This document shows, piece by piece, positions 37,013 to 45,341 of a stretch of DNA of 64,000 nucleotides. The DNA comes from Chloroflexi bacterium OLB14 (GTDB taxonomy: Bacteria > Chloroflexota > Anaerolineae > Anaerolineales > Villigracilaceae). Each line of letters opens with the position of its first letter. The first letter of the stretch is position 1. The position numbers were made by a program, and so were the translations under genes. The DNA lies in NCBI GenBank assembly GCA_001567105.1, contig LMZR01000039.1, positions 1 through 64,000 on the forward strand, read 5' to 3'. Below the pieces are notes generated by a model that did no database searches, was not told the origin of the DNA, and saw only the letters and a list, made by a program, of their open reading frames with translations.

Positions 37013-37685
37013 ATGAAAACAAAAAAACTTTATCTTAAATTTTTAGTTGATGGCTATTGTTATTTCGGCATGTGCAAATAATGCAACCTTGCCTGAAAAT
37101 CAAATAATGGTTCAAACGCCAATATCATTTTCAATGGCTGAGATTTCAAAGCCAACGTACACGCCATCCCCTACTATGACGTTACCTCCAACCCTTACAC
37201 CTACTGCTACACCTGAGCCAATTGCTCAAGCAGAAATTGTTGTTGATACGCCCACCAGTGAATATGTTGCACCAGTTTATGAAGTAGATGCACCCGTTGT
37301 TTACACGGGCGGAAAATATATTTTGGTAGATATTTCTGAACAGCACATGTACGTGTATGAAGGCGACGCGTTGGTTTATAGCTTCGTTTCATCTACAGGG
37401 ATGAATAATGCCACACGAGTCGGTAATTTTAGTGTGTTGAACAAAATCCCGAATGCGTATGGGGCTACATGGGATTTGTGGATGCCGAATTGGTTAGGTA
37501 TTTATTGGGCTGGCAGTTTGCAAAATGGAATCCATGCTTTGCCGATTCTCTCAAATGGTGTTACGTTGTGGTCGGGTTATTTAGGTGTACCAATTTCTTA
37601 TGGCTGTGTGGTGTTAGGTACTTATGAAGCACAACTGCTATATGATTGGGCAGAGGTGGGTACGCCTGTTGAGATTCAATGGTGA
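37013..37685 (+). CDS. L,D-transpeptidase (YkuD) lipoprotein, 5' frame uncertain
   Basis: A lipobox VISAC is followed by a Thr/Pro-rich spacer (about 30-65) and a YkuD domain starting YILVDISEQHMYVYEGD. The catalytic site is IHALPI...ISYGCVVL: the Cys is kept, while the usual His of SHGC is Tyr. L,D-transpeptidases make 3-3 peptidoglycan cross-links or attach proteins to it. The long frame starts only at TTG/ATG 37047/37050, leaving too short a signal peptide. ATG 37013 (MKTKKLYLKFL) supplies a basic start if one base is removed near 37040-37049, so I place the start there. Confidence 0.7.
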
Positions 37686-37762
37686 GGATGAATATCGCCG
37701 AGGACGGCGACAAGAGCGGACAACCCTAAAGTAAGTTTGGAGTCGTTTTGATTGTCAAAGGT

Positions 37763-37808
37763 TATAATATAAAGTAGTAAGTTTTTGTGAAGTAGCAATC
37801 TACTTCAC
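37763..37808 (+). promoter_or_regulatory. -10 element and leader hairpin before L,D-transpeptidase 2
   Basis: TATAAT (37763-37768) is followed by a 9-bp leader hairpin, GTGAAGTAG (37787-37795) / CTACTTCAC (37800-37808), with a CAAT loop. An AAGGTG lies just before ATG 37826. The hairpin may affect access to the ribosome-binding site. Confidence 0.5.
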
Positions 37809-37825
37809 TCCCAATAAGGTGAATT

Positions 37826-38707
37826 ATGAATGACTCAAACTATCAGACAAATCAAAGCTCGGGGAAGCAGAACCAAGCCAAAATTCCAACAAAGAAGCGG
37901 AAGTTCATCTTGCCAATTTTATTCATTGCTGTAGGCTGTGCAATTTTTATCTTCGTAGTATGGTTGGCGGTGAAGTCTCCTGTGTTGGCTTTGATTTTTA
38001 ATCAATCATCTGCTGACCCTGAGTTAGGGAATAATAAGGGTGATTTCGCTCAAGTATTCATTCCTAAGCCAGCTTATACACCTGCCTCTTTAGAGCCTGT
38101 AGCAATTTTGCCAAGCCCAACAGCAACACAATTTATTGAGCAACAAGTTTTTATTCCTGCAACTGCAACATTAGAAGCATTGCCAACTGCTACGGTGGAA
38201 GTACTGCCAACTGCAACTGTTGAAGTGGCGATGGTTGAAACTGCCACGCCAAGTGAAGGCGTGGCGTATGCTGAGATTGTGCCTGATACCCCCACACCTG
38301 AATATGTAGCTCCGACTGCTGTGGCGTATCAGCAACCTTCTTCGCCTGGAAATGGTGTGCATTGGTTTGATGTTGATCTTTCTGACCAACGTATGTATGC
38401 GTATGAAGGTGATACATTGGTAAATACTTTTGTGGTTTCAACTGGTACTTGGCAAACCCCTACTGTAACAGGTAGATTTAAAGTTTGGATTAAGTTAAAG
38501 TCGGCGCCTATGTCTGGACCTGGTTATTATTTGCCAGATGTTCCATACATTATGTATTTTTACGGTGATTATGGAATTCATGGCACTTATTGGCATAATA
38601 ATTTCGGTGTGCCGATGAGTCATGGTTGTGTAAATTTGAGTATCCCCGATGCTGAGTGGGCTTATAACTTTGCTGTGGTGGGTACAGTTGTAAATGTGCA
38701 TGAGTAA
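37826..38707 (+). CDS. L,D-transpeptidase (YkuD), membrane-anchored
   Basis: A cytosolic basic tail (about 1-27) and one membrane helix (FILPILFIAVGCAIFIFVVW) are followed by a spacer with Thr/Pro repeats of the type LPTATVEV (about 80-150), then a YkuD domain (about 175-293). The active site is complete: HGTYWHNNFGVPMSHGCVN. The helix has no lipobox or clear cleavage site, so the protein is likely anchored outward-facing. It is the second of four consecutive paralogues. Start supported by AAGGTGAATT before ATG. Confidence 0.88.
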   Translation: MNDSNYQTNQSSGKQNQAKIPTKKRKFILPILFIAVGCAIFIFVVWLAVKSPVLALIFNQSSADPELGNNKGDFAQVFIPKPAYTPASLEPVAILPSPTATQFIEQQVFIPATATLEALPTATVEVLPTATVEVAMVETATPSEGVAYAEIVPDTPTPEYVAPTAVAYQQPSSPGNGVHWFDVDLSDQRMYAYEGDTLVNTFVVSTGTWQTPTVTGRFKVWIKLKSAPMSGPGYYLPDVPYIMYFYGDYGIHGTYWHNNFGVPMSHGCVNLSIPDAEWAYNFAVVGTVVNVHE

Positions 38708-38712
38708 TATTT

Positions 38713-38773
38713 AGCCACAAAGACTACTGAGATTTTTAAGAGGTTTTCTCAAACAACTTATGATGTGTGTGGC
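38713..38773. repeat. Dispersed palindromic repeat, GCCACAAAG...TGTGTGGC family
   Basis: GCCACA and TGTGGC bound a copy that has lost most internal pairing but keeps the core CTGAGATTTTTAAGAGGTTTTCTC. Its right end plus the following AAGAT forms TGGCAAGAT, an extended -10-like sequence 10 nt before the next ATG. Confidence 0.6.
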
Positions 38774-38788
38774 AAGATTTTTATTCTA

Positions 38789-39817
38789 ATGAATACATCA
38801 AAATTATCACGGCGAGACTTTATCAAATTGAGTGGCTTGGGCATGGCGAGTTTGCTTGCCCCACCGCTCAATTTTAATTTGCAAGATACATTCACCCCGC
38901 ATCAAGGGCGTGTAACTACACGCACCATTTGGCTGTATGATGAGCCGAACTTTCAAGCAAATCGCTTAAAAATTTACCCACGCGATTCTTTGTTCACCAT
39001 CACCAACACTGCTATCAGTGATGATGATTCGGCTCACAATCGTGTGTGGTATGAAATTGAAGAACTAGGTTATGTTTATTCGGGCAATGTGCAGCCCGTA
39101 AAAACACTACTCAATACAGCTCGCATGGATATTCCTCAAGAAGGTTTATTAAGTGAAGTGAGCGTGCCATATACTGATGCTTATGAAGAGCCTGATGCAC
39201 AATCAAAAGTAGTATATCGAATTTATTATGAAAGCACACATTGGATTAATTCCGTCAGCATCAGTGAAAAAGATGGGCAAGTTTGGTATCAAATCCGTGA
39301 TGATAAGTGGAACAAACTATATTACACGCGCGCTGAACACCTACGCATATTCTCTGCCGAAGAATTAGCCCCCATCTCACCTGATGTGCCAAATGAAGAG
39401 AAAAAAATCGAAGTGCGTTTAGATAGTCAAATTGTCATTGCTTATGAATACAACCGACCCGTCTTTGCAGTTTCAGCCGCAACAGGTGGCATTTTACGAA
39501 GCGGCACATATACCACCCCACAAGGAAATTTCGTCACTTGGTACAAACGCGCCTCACGTCACATGGCGGCAGGAGATTTAGCCGCAAACGGATTCGATCT
39601 ACCGGGCGTGCCATGGGTATCCTATATCACTGAAAGCGGCGTTGCATTTCATGGCGCTTATTGGCATAACGATTTCGGTAGACCTCGCTCGCACGGTTGT
39701 ATCAACTTATCTCCTCAAAACTCAAAATGGATATATCTGTGGACTACGCCAGATGTTCCTCACAACAAAGAATTTGTGGTCAATCGCATTGCCACAAAAG
39801 TAAACATTTCAACTTAA
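38789..39817 (+). CDS. L,D-transpeptidase (YkuD) with Tat signal
   Basis: The N-terminus MNTSKLSRRDFIKLSGLGMA carries a twin-arginine motif SRRDFIK, so export is folded through Tat. Residues 45-200 are a two-lobed SH3-like/uncharacterised region with YEPDAQSKVVYRIYYES-type segments. The YkuD domain follows (about 205-335) with the full active site HGAYWHNDFGRPRSHGCIN. The frame opens at 38765, but ATG 38789 gives the canonical Tat start. It is closely similar in layout to the next gene, so the two are a recent or conserved duplication. Confidence 0.88.
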   Translation: MNTSKLSRRDFIKLSGLGMASLLAPPLNFNLQDTFTPHQGRVTTRTIWLYDEPNFQANRLKIYPRDSLFTITNTAISDDDSAHNRVWYEIEELGYVYSGNVQPVKTLLNTARMDIPQEGLLSEVSVPYTDAYEEPDAQSKVVYRIYYESTHWINSVSISEKDGQVWYQIRDDKWNKLYYTRAEHLRIFSAEELAPISPDVPNEEKKIEVRLDSQIVIAYEYNRPVFAVSAATGGILRSGTYTTPQGNFVTWYKRASRHMAAGDLAANGFDLPGVPWVSYITESGVAFHGAYWHNDFGRPRSHGCINLSPQNSKWIYLWTTPDVPHNKEFVVNRIATKVNIST

Positions 39818-39847
39818 TGTTCTTAACTGTCTCTCAAACTTTTTATT

Positions 39848-39853
39848 TACAAT
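39848..39853 (+). promoter_or_regulatory. -10 element, predicted leaderless
   Basis: TACAAT ends 7 nt before ATG 39861. A weak TTAACT lies 19 nt upstream. No Shine-Dalgarno is present. Confidence 0.4.
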
Positions 39854-39860
39854 TTGATAC

Positions 39861-40883
39861 ATGACTCTCAACCAACTTTCTCGCCGAGATTTTTTGAAGT
39901 TAACCGCCTCTGGCGTGCTGGGGCTTGTTCTTGCTGAGTTGGGCTTTGACTTCGCCTCAGCCGCGCCCCCCACCTCACAAGGCTTATCCCTATTCAGTGG
40001 TATTCAAATTTATGATGCCCCTTTTTTAACTGCCAACAAAGTTGATTTACTCAAAAAAGATGAAGTTATCAATTTAATTGGTGAAGCCCAAGGTGATCAA
40101 TTTGATAATCCATTCAACACCACTTGGTATCAAATAGATAGAGGTTATGTTCCATCAGGTGTAATATTACCCGTTGAAACAAAATATCAAAAAGCAGTTT
40201 ACGAAGTACCAGCGAAAGGTAAACTTGCCGAAGTCAGTGTGCCATACAGCCTCACATATCGCGCACCATTCACTTATGCAAAAAATGCACATCGCATTTA
40301 TTACGAAACTACACATTGGATCAATAAAGTCATTGTGACGCGTGAAGAAAAAACTGTGTGGTATGAATTTTATGACAAGATATTAAAAGAAACTTTTTAC
40401 GCGCCTGCCTATAACATGCGCATCATCCCCGACGAAGAATTAACGCAACTTTCTCCCGAAGTTCCTAACGAAGATAAACTATTGCATGTAGACCTCGCCA
40501 CACAAATGGTGACAGCCTTTGAAGGGCAAAACATGGTGCTGTCTGTCCGTTGTGCTAGTGGTCAACACGGCGCAGATACACCCAAAGGCGAATGGTACAC
40601 CTATCATAAAGGTCCATCCATTCACATGACAAATTTTGGCGATGCTGTTGCCAACATTTATAGTTTGCCTGGCGTGCCATGGTGTTCATTCTTTACAGGC
40701 TCAGGACATGCTTTTCATGGCACATACTGGCATAATGATTACGGTCGCCCGCGCAGTAATGGCTGTGTAAACTTACCTTCTAGCGTTTCAAAATGGGTTT
40801 ATCGTTGGACTAGCCCCATTGTGCCTGCCGATGTTGATTATTTACAATTACCCGGGCAAGGCACAAGAGTGGTGATTGAATAG
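39861..40883 (+). CDS. L,D-transpeptidase (YkuD) with Tat signal, Asn in active-site motif
   Basis: MTLNQLSRRDFLKLTASG is a Tat signal with a likely cleavage near SAAPP. The body matches the preceding paralogue: the N-terminal lobes contain APFTYAKNAHRIYYETTHW, and the YkuD domain ends with HGTYWHNDYGRPRSNGCVN. The catalytic Cys is present, but the usual His of SHGC is Asn. Activity may be kept, since the neighbouring backbone carries much of the function, or reduced. It is the last of four paralogues. Confidence 0.87.
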   Translation: MTLNQLSRRDFLKLTASGVLGLVLAELGFDFASAAPPTSQGLSLFSGIQIYDAPFLTANKVDLLKKDEVINLIGEAQGDQFDNPFNTTWYQIDRGYVPSGVILPVETKYQKAVYEVPAKGKLAEVSVPYSLTYRAPFTYAKNAHRIYYETTHWINKVIVTREEKTVWYEFYDKILKETFYAPAYNMRIIPDEELTQLSPEVPNEDKLLHVDLATQMVTAFEGQNMVLSVRCASGQHGADTPKGEWYTYHKGPSIHMTNFGDAVANIYSLPGVPWCSFFTGSGHAFHGTYWHNDYGRPRSNGCVNLPSSVSKWVYRWTSPIVPADVDYLQLPGQGTRVVIE

Positions 40884-40960
40884 TACTTTTGAGAGAATGC
40901 AGTAAATACATTCTAATGATATTCTTCTGAAAATTACTTATAAATCAAAAGGATAAAGAA

Positions 40961-41536
40961 ATGAACCCAATTTTTCAACAACCCCACTATTTGCTCAAAC
41001 GCCAAGTATTTGCACTCACTGGCAAATTTCGTTTCTATGATTCTGCTGGCAGGCAATTAATGTTCAGTGAGCAGAAAATGTTCCGCTGGAAAGAAGATAT
41101 CCGCGTATATGCAGATGAGGCAAAGACGCAAGAAGTTTTATCTATCAAAGCTCGTCAAATTATTGACTTCTCCGCCGCCTTTGATGTAGTGGATAGTGCC
41201 TCCAATCAAAAAGTAGGTGCCTTACGCCGTAAAGGTTTAGCTTCTATCTTACGTGATGAATGGGAAGTTTTAGATGCCAACGATAATGTGATTGGCAAAT
41301 TGTTTGAGGATAGCGTGGGCTTAGCACTGGTACGGCGTTTATTAACAGCCTTAGTGCCACAAAATTATGACATTACCGTTGGTGAATCTCGTGTAGCGGA
41401 CTTGAAACAAAACTTCAACCCATTTTCATATCAATTAAATATTGATTTTAGTATGGATACAGCAGGTAGATTAGACCGTCGCCTCGGTATTGCAGCTGGT
41501 ATTTTGCTTGCGGCTATTGAAGGAAAACAAAGTTAG
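40961..41536 (+). CDS. LURP-one/Tubby-like C-terminal family protein
   Basis: The 191 residues show the LURP-one-related fold (Tubby C-terminal-like, also linked to scramblases): KRQVFALTGKFRFYDSAG, LSIKARQIIDFSAAFDV, LRDEWEVLDANDNVIG and a hydrophobic C-terminal helix (RLGIAAGILLAAIEG). Bacterial members have no settled function; membrane association is plausible. ATG is preceded by AAAGGATAAAG. It follows the transpeptidase run by 77 bp. Confidence 0.75.
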   Translation: MNPIFQQPHYLLKRQVFALTGKFRFYDSAGRQLMFSEQKMFRWKEDIRVYADEAKTQEVLSIKARQIIDFSAAFDVVDSASNQKVGALRRKGLASILRDEWEVLDANDNVIGKLFEDSVGLALVRRLLTALVPQNYDITVGESRVADLKQNFNPFSYQLNIDFSMDTAGRLDRRLGIAAGILLAAIEGKQS

Positions 41537-41547
41537 GATATTACTCA

Positions 41548-41586
41548 CCGCTTTCTACTTTTCAAAATTTGAAAAGTAGAAAGCGG
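41548..41586. repeat. Long perfect palindrome
   Basis: CCGCTTTCTACTTTTC (41548-41563) and GAAAAGTAGAAAGCGG (41571-41586) form a 16-bp perfect stem with a 7-nt loop. It sits between two same-strand genes and 11 bp before the next ATG. The T-rich end is not a classical terminator tract. Similar GAAAGT-AGTAG spacers occur at the start of the window and near 47120. Confidence 0.75.
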
Positions 41587-41596
41587 AAAATAACTC

Positions 41597-42016
41597 ATGT
41601 CAAACTCCCCTCTTTTTGCTGGTCTTGTAGTAGATGAAAATGGCAACCTCGCCGAATCTGCATTCATTGGTCATGAACCTGCTTACGTTGTGGATGATGA
41701 TGGCTTCAAACGTCACATCCCAGCCGAGCAAGTAGATCGTGCTGTTTTAAATCAATTTGCAGAGATGATGAAAGGCAGTGAAGATATTCTCTCCAAAGAA
41801 ACTGCCAAAATGCTCGGTCAGGATGACCCGTTTTCACAAGCCATGATTCAAAATCAATTAAAAAATATTGAACAACAATTCGATGCGATTCTGAAAACTG
41901 GTCTGCCCGAAGATATGCGCGCGTATTTAGGCATGATGGGTTTTAAGGTTGTGATTAATTATCACGGCGAAGTTGTGAGGGTGGAACAGCCGGGTGCAAT
42001 CAGTGACGAAGAGTAA
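41597..42016 (+). CDS. Conserved-looking small acidic protein of unknown function
   Basis: I do not recognise this 139-residue protein. The N-terminus FAGLVVDENGNLAESAFIG suggests a small beta domain (YVVDDDGFKRHIPAEQVD). A helical middle (VLNQFAEMMKGSEDIL) and a short beta C-terminus (FKVVINYHGEVVRVE) follow. No signal peptide, membrane helix or metal motif is visible. Its base composition resembles the neighbouring genes. ATG 41597 has no clear Shine-Dalgarno and lies immediately behind the palindrome at 41548-41586. Confidence 0.7.
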   Translation: MSNSPLFAGLVVDENGNLAESAFIGHEPAYVVDDDGFKRHIPAEQVDRAVLNQFAEMMKGSEDILSKETAKMLGQDDPFSQAMIQNQLKNIEQQFDAILKTGLPEDMRAYLGMMGFKVVINYHGEVVRVEQPGAISDEE

Positions 42017-42075
42017 ATTAGACGATGGACAATAAACCGTAGACCATTTCATCATCCATTGTCTATGGTCTATCG

Positions 42076-42810
42076 TCAAATTTTCTCCACCACCCAAAAA
42101 TGAGACAAGCCAAATATTTTCAGTGGGGTTTTTTCTAACACTTGCAAAATCGTTCTTAGAGTTTTCCCAAAAGAACCAAATCTCGCAATGATATTATCGT
42201 ATGCGCCGAAGATGATTGTTCTTTCAATAAATTTGACAGGCAAGCCTACGAATAATTTTTCTAAATCTTTTTTGGTGTAAACATTGACGTGTGGGGCAAG
42301 TTTATCTCTCCAAACTCTTGGTAAATAATTTACAAATGGTTTATTACCAAAATAATATTTGCCCTTCCAAAAAATGCCATGTGTTTCAACGGGATACCAA
42401 CGGTTGGGACAAAAAATCACAACGCGCCCACCAACTTTTAACACGCGAATCATTTCGGCAAGCGCGGAGCGGTCACTGTTGACGTGTTCGATCACTTCGT
42501 GGCTCAGAATCAGGTCGAAGGTCAAAGAAGGAAGCGGAAGAAATTCCCCAGCAGCGTTGATGATTTTATCCGAGACATTTTTTGCATCGTGTGCGCGTTC
42601 AAAATCAAATTCTAAACCTGTGACATTTCCCCCTGCTTCTTTCATCTTTTTGATGTACATGCCAACACCACATCCATTTTCTAAAATATTTTTATGAATG
42701 CGATCACCTGCAAATTTTAGAATCATTTCAAAACGGCGTTGTTGACCATCTCGCCAGACATACGAAGGTTCGCCGCGCAAGGCGGCTTTGGGCATTTCAG
42801 TTTGAATCAT
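42076..42810 (-). CDS. Class I SAM-dependent methyltransferase
   Basis: The 244-residue protein has the SAM loop ILENGCGVGMYIKKM, acidic GLEFDFERA and the motif LILSHEVIEHVNSDRSAL, which match UbiE/class-I enzymes (Methyltransf_11). The C-terminal part (GKYYFGNKPFVNYLPRVWRDK) is typical of methyltransferases with lipid or glycan substrates. The substrate is unknown. It is transcribed convergently with the upstream + strand genes. The stop overlaps a small inverted repeat (TAGACCAT / ATGGTCTA). The start lies 7 nt after a TATAAT. Confidence 0.85.
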   Translation of the reverse strand: MIQTEMPKAALRGEPSYVWRDGQQRRFEMILKFAGDRIHKNILENGCGVGMYIKKMKEAGGNVTGLEFDFERAHDAKNVSDKIINAAGEFLPLPSLTFDLILSHEVIEHVNSDRSALAEMIRVLKVGGRVVIFCPNRWYPVETHGIFWKGKYYFGNKPFVNYLPRVWRDKLAPHVNVYTKKDLEKLFVGLPVKFIERTIIFGAYDNIIARFGSFGKTLRTILQVLEKTPLKIFGLSHFWVVEKI

Positions 42811-42817
42811 AAGTAAA

Positions 42818-42823
42818 ATTATA
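42818..42823 (-). promoter_or_regulatory. -10 element, predicted leaderless
   Basis: TATAAT on the minus strand ends 7 nt before ATG 42810 of the methyltransferase gene, with no Shine-Dalgarno. Confidence 0.5.
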
Positions 42824-42836
42824 AGCCAAAGATTTA

Positions 42837-42906
42837 GCCACAGAGGTCACAGAGACCTTTGAGATTTTTTAATGGTTTTCTCAGTGACCTCTGTGTTCTC
42901 TGTGGC
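42837..42906. repeat. Dispersed palindromic repeat, complete copy (GCCACAGAGGTCACAGAG)
   Basis: The best-preserved member: GCCACAGAGGTCACAGAG on the left and CTCTGTGTTCTCTGTGGC on the right, around a TGAGATTTTTTAATGGTTTTCTCA core. It could fold into one long hairpin. It lies between the divergent methyltransferase and nusA promoters. Confidence 0.8.
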
Positions 42907-42920
42907 AATACTTTTAGGTC

Positions 42921-42949
42921 TTGCCATGAAAATGCCTTTATGCTAAAAT
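42921..42949 (+). promoter_or_regulatory. Promoter of the nusA-infB operon
   Basis: TTGCCA (42921-42926), a 17-nt spacer and the extended -10 TGCTAAAAT (ending 42949) make a good housekeeping promoter. Transcription should start near 42956 and give a leader of about 87 nt. Confidence 0.75.
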
Positions 42950-42990
42950 CTTTCTCGTTCGGGACAACCCAATAACGGCAAGCAAACCAG

Positions 42991-43013
42991 AAGTGGGTAA
43001 CCCCCACTTTTTT
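42991..43013 (+). terminator. Terminator-like hairpin in the nusA leader (attenuator)
   Basis: AAGTGGG (42991-42997) and CCCACTT (43003-43009) form a stem with a 5-nt loop, running into TTTTTT. It lies between the promoter and the AGGAG at 43027 before nusA. Similar leader hairpins occur before rimP-nusA operons in other bacteria, where they may allow NusA-dependent autoregulation. Confidence 0.75.
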
Positions 43014-43042
43014 GTTTTATACAAATAGGAGAATAGCAAGAA

Positions 43043-44887
43043 ATGGCAAAAAATGATTTTGCGGTAGCCTTCAATGAAGTCATAGAAGAAAAACAACTTT
43101 CAAAAGATATAGTCGTCACTGCAATTGAGTCGGCGATGGTTTCTGCCTATCGGCGGGCGGTGGGGGCATCTACTGCTCAGCACGTAGAAGCAAAGTTAGA
43201 CCCCGATACAGGTGCAGTAACAGTCTTCGCTGAGAAAGAAGTTGTGGAAGATAATGTGATAGATGAACGCACTGAAGTTTTGTTAGAGGAAGCACGCAAA
43301 GTAAAAGAAGATGTTCAAGCGGGCGACATGCTTGTGGTTGAAAGCACGCCTGCTGATTTTGGGCGTGTGGCGGCGCAAACTGCAAGACAAGTGATTCAAC
43401 AAAGAATCCGTGAAGCAGAGCGTTCTAATCAAATGGAATACTACCAACGCCAAGAAGGTGAAATTGTTTCCGGGTTGGTGCAAGCCATTAATGCTCAAGG
43501 TGTAACTATCGGTTTGGATATGAAAGCCGAAGGTGTGATGCCCAACAACCAAAAAATACCTGGTGAGCGATTAAAGTTACATGAACGCGTTCGCGCAGTG
43601 GTGATGGAAGTAAAAGATGGCACACGCGGACCACAAATTATTTTGTCTCGTGCGCATCGCAATTTCTTAAGGCGTTTAATGGAAAACGAAGTGCCAGAAA
43701 TTTATCATGGCATTGTTGAAATTAGGGCAATTTCTCGTGAACCTGGTGCACGTGCCAAAGTGGCGGTATCTGCTACGCAACCTGGCATTGACCCCGTGGG
43801 TGCATGTGTAGGTATGAAAGGTGTGCGTATTCAAGCCATCGTCAAAGAATTACACGATGAAAAAATTGATGTCATCCAATGGGATGCTGACCCTGTTGTT
43901 TATATTTCTAAAGCCATTAGCCCAGCGCGTGTGAGTGGTGTTTATTTAGCAGAAGGTGATGATGCTCACACTGCCACTGTTGTTGTGGGTGAAGATCAAT
44001 TAAGTTTAGCCATTGGGCGTGATGGACAAAATGCCCGCCTTGCCGCTAAGTTGACTGGCTGGCGAATTGACATCAAATCTTTGAGCGAAGCCGCTGGCGA
44101 TTCACTCAACAAGCTGAAAGCGGATACTGAACTTCAAGCGATGCTTCCCCAGGCTGTTGAGATGATTCCGCAGGTGGAAGAGGTCTTGTTAAAGAAAGCC
44201 GAAAGCCGAGCCATTACTCCCGAAGAATTTACAGCTCTTGCTCAATTTGTAGATAGGGTTGAAAGAAAATTAGTGCCAGTTGTTGAAGAAGCGGTTGTTA
44301 TAAGTTCTGAAGAAGTTGAAAGCGTTAAAGCAGAAATTCCTGTTGCCGCCTACGAAATGCCCATTACTGAATCGGGTATTAAAGAACATATCATTAATAT
44401 CTTAACAGAAGCAGGTTATGAAAATGTTGGTCAAGTGATGTTGGATTTGAAAGTGAATCCAAACAAAATACTTGGCTTGGCAGGTATTGGTGCAAAAGCA
44501 ATCCAAAACATTGAAGAGACTTTGGCGGCTTTATCCTTCCCTGAACCTGTGAAAGTAGAAGAACCTGTGATTGTTGCTCCAACACCTCAAGTTGAGCAAG
44601 TGCCGCTTCCTGAGAAACAAGTTGAAAGAAAGAAAGAAGCGAAGAAAGTCGTCGAAAAAGATGAAGAGGATAACGAATTTGCTAAAGATGGCGTTTCATT
44701 AGATGAGTTATTCCAAATGAAGCCTGAAATGTTCCAAACCACAAATGCGGATGAAGAATCTTCTGATAAGAAGAAAGACAAAAAAGGCAAGAAGAAGAGC
44801 GTTGCCTTAGAGTATGACGAAGAACGTGGTGAAGTTGTCAGCCGTAAGAAACATAAACGCGGCGATGATGATGGCGAAGATTGGTAG
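43043..44887 (+). CDS. nusA: Transcription termination/antitermination factor NusA
   Basis: The 614 residues have the NusA order: N-terminal RNA polymerase-binding domain (about 1-130), S1 domain ([20 protein letters not shown], about 135-200), KH1 ([18 protein letters not shown]) and KH2 ([20 protein letters not shown]), then a helix-hairpin-helix region near 460-500 ([19 protein letters not shown]). A charged Lys/Glu tail follows to the end ([11 protein letters not shown]), longer than in most NusA proteins. It controls pausing, termination and antitermination. No rimP gene precedes it. AGGAG lies 11 nt before ATG. Confidence 0.96.
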   Translation: MAKNDFAVAFNEVIEEKQLSKDIVVTAIESAMVSAYRRAVGASTAQHVEAKLDPDTGAVTVFAEKEVVEDNVIDERTEVLLEEARKVKEDVQAGDMLVVESTPADFGRVAAQTARQVIQQRIREAERSNQMEYYQRQEGEIVSGLVQAINAQGVTIGLDMKAEGVMPNNQKIPGERLKLHERVRAVVMEVKDGTRGPQIILSRAHRNFLRRLMENEVPEIYHGIVEIRAISREPGARAKVAVSATQPGIDPVGACVGMKGVRIQAIVKELHDEKIDVIQWDADPVVYISKAISPARVSGVYLAEGDDAHTATVVVGEDQLSLAIGRDGQNARLAAKLTGWRIDIKSLSEAAGDSLNKLKADTELQAMLPQAVEMIPQVEEVLLKKAESRAITPEEFTALAQFVDRVERKLVPVVEEAVVISSEEVESVKAEIPVAAYEMPITESGIKEHIINILTEAGYENVGQVMLDLKVNPNKILGLAGIGAKAIQNIEETLAALSFPEPVKVEEPVIVAPTPQVEQVPLPEKQVERKKEAKKVVEKDEEDNEFAKDGVSLDELFQMKPEMFQTTNADEESSDKKKDKKGKKKSVALEYDEERGEVVSRKKHKRGDDDGEDW

Positions 44888-44966
44888 TTAATCTTGTAGG
44901 TTACGTTTGTAGCGTGACTGTCACTCTAAAAGCGTGACCTACATTTTTACAAAATAGAAAACGGAC

Positions 44967-45272
44967 GTGAACAAGAAATCTGCTAAACCGATAAAGCATG
45001 TTCCACAGCGCACCTGTGTTGGTTGCCGCGAAACATTGCCCAAAAGGCAAATGATTCGTTTGGTTCGCACGAGTGATGGTGTATTTGTTGACCTAAAAGG
45101 AAAACAAGCAGGGCGTGGCGCATACTTACATGATAAATTATCGTGTTGGGCGCGTGGCATGAAAGGTGCTTTAGCAAACGCATTAAAAACGGAATTAAAT
45201 GATGATGACCGTGTTCGTTTGGAAGAATTTATGAAATCTCTGCCCGCTGAACAAGCAGAGCCGAGCGGTTAA
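44967..45272 (+). CDS. YlxR (DUF448) RNA-binding protein
   Basis: The 101-residue protein contains PQRTCVGCRETLPKRQMIRLV and GRGAYLHDKLSCWARG, the YlxR signature. It usually sits between nusA and infB, as here. Relatives bind RNA, and one has been linked to RNase P modulation. It starts at GTG 44967 and has no strong Shine-Dalgarno. A 79-bp gap separates it from nusA. Confidence 0.92.
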   Translation: MNKKSAKPIKHVPQRTCVGCRETLPKRQMIRLVRTSDGVFVDLKGKQAGRGAYLHDKLSCWARGMKGALANALKTELNDDDRVRLEEFMKSLPAEQAEPSG

Positions 45273-45341
45273 GCCATGTGATTTTTAAACTCACAGGCTG
45301 ACCGATTTTATAGTGATGAAGATTTTGAAAGGAGTCGGCTT

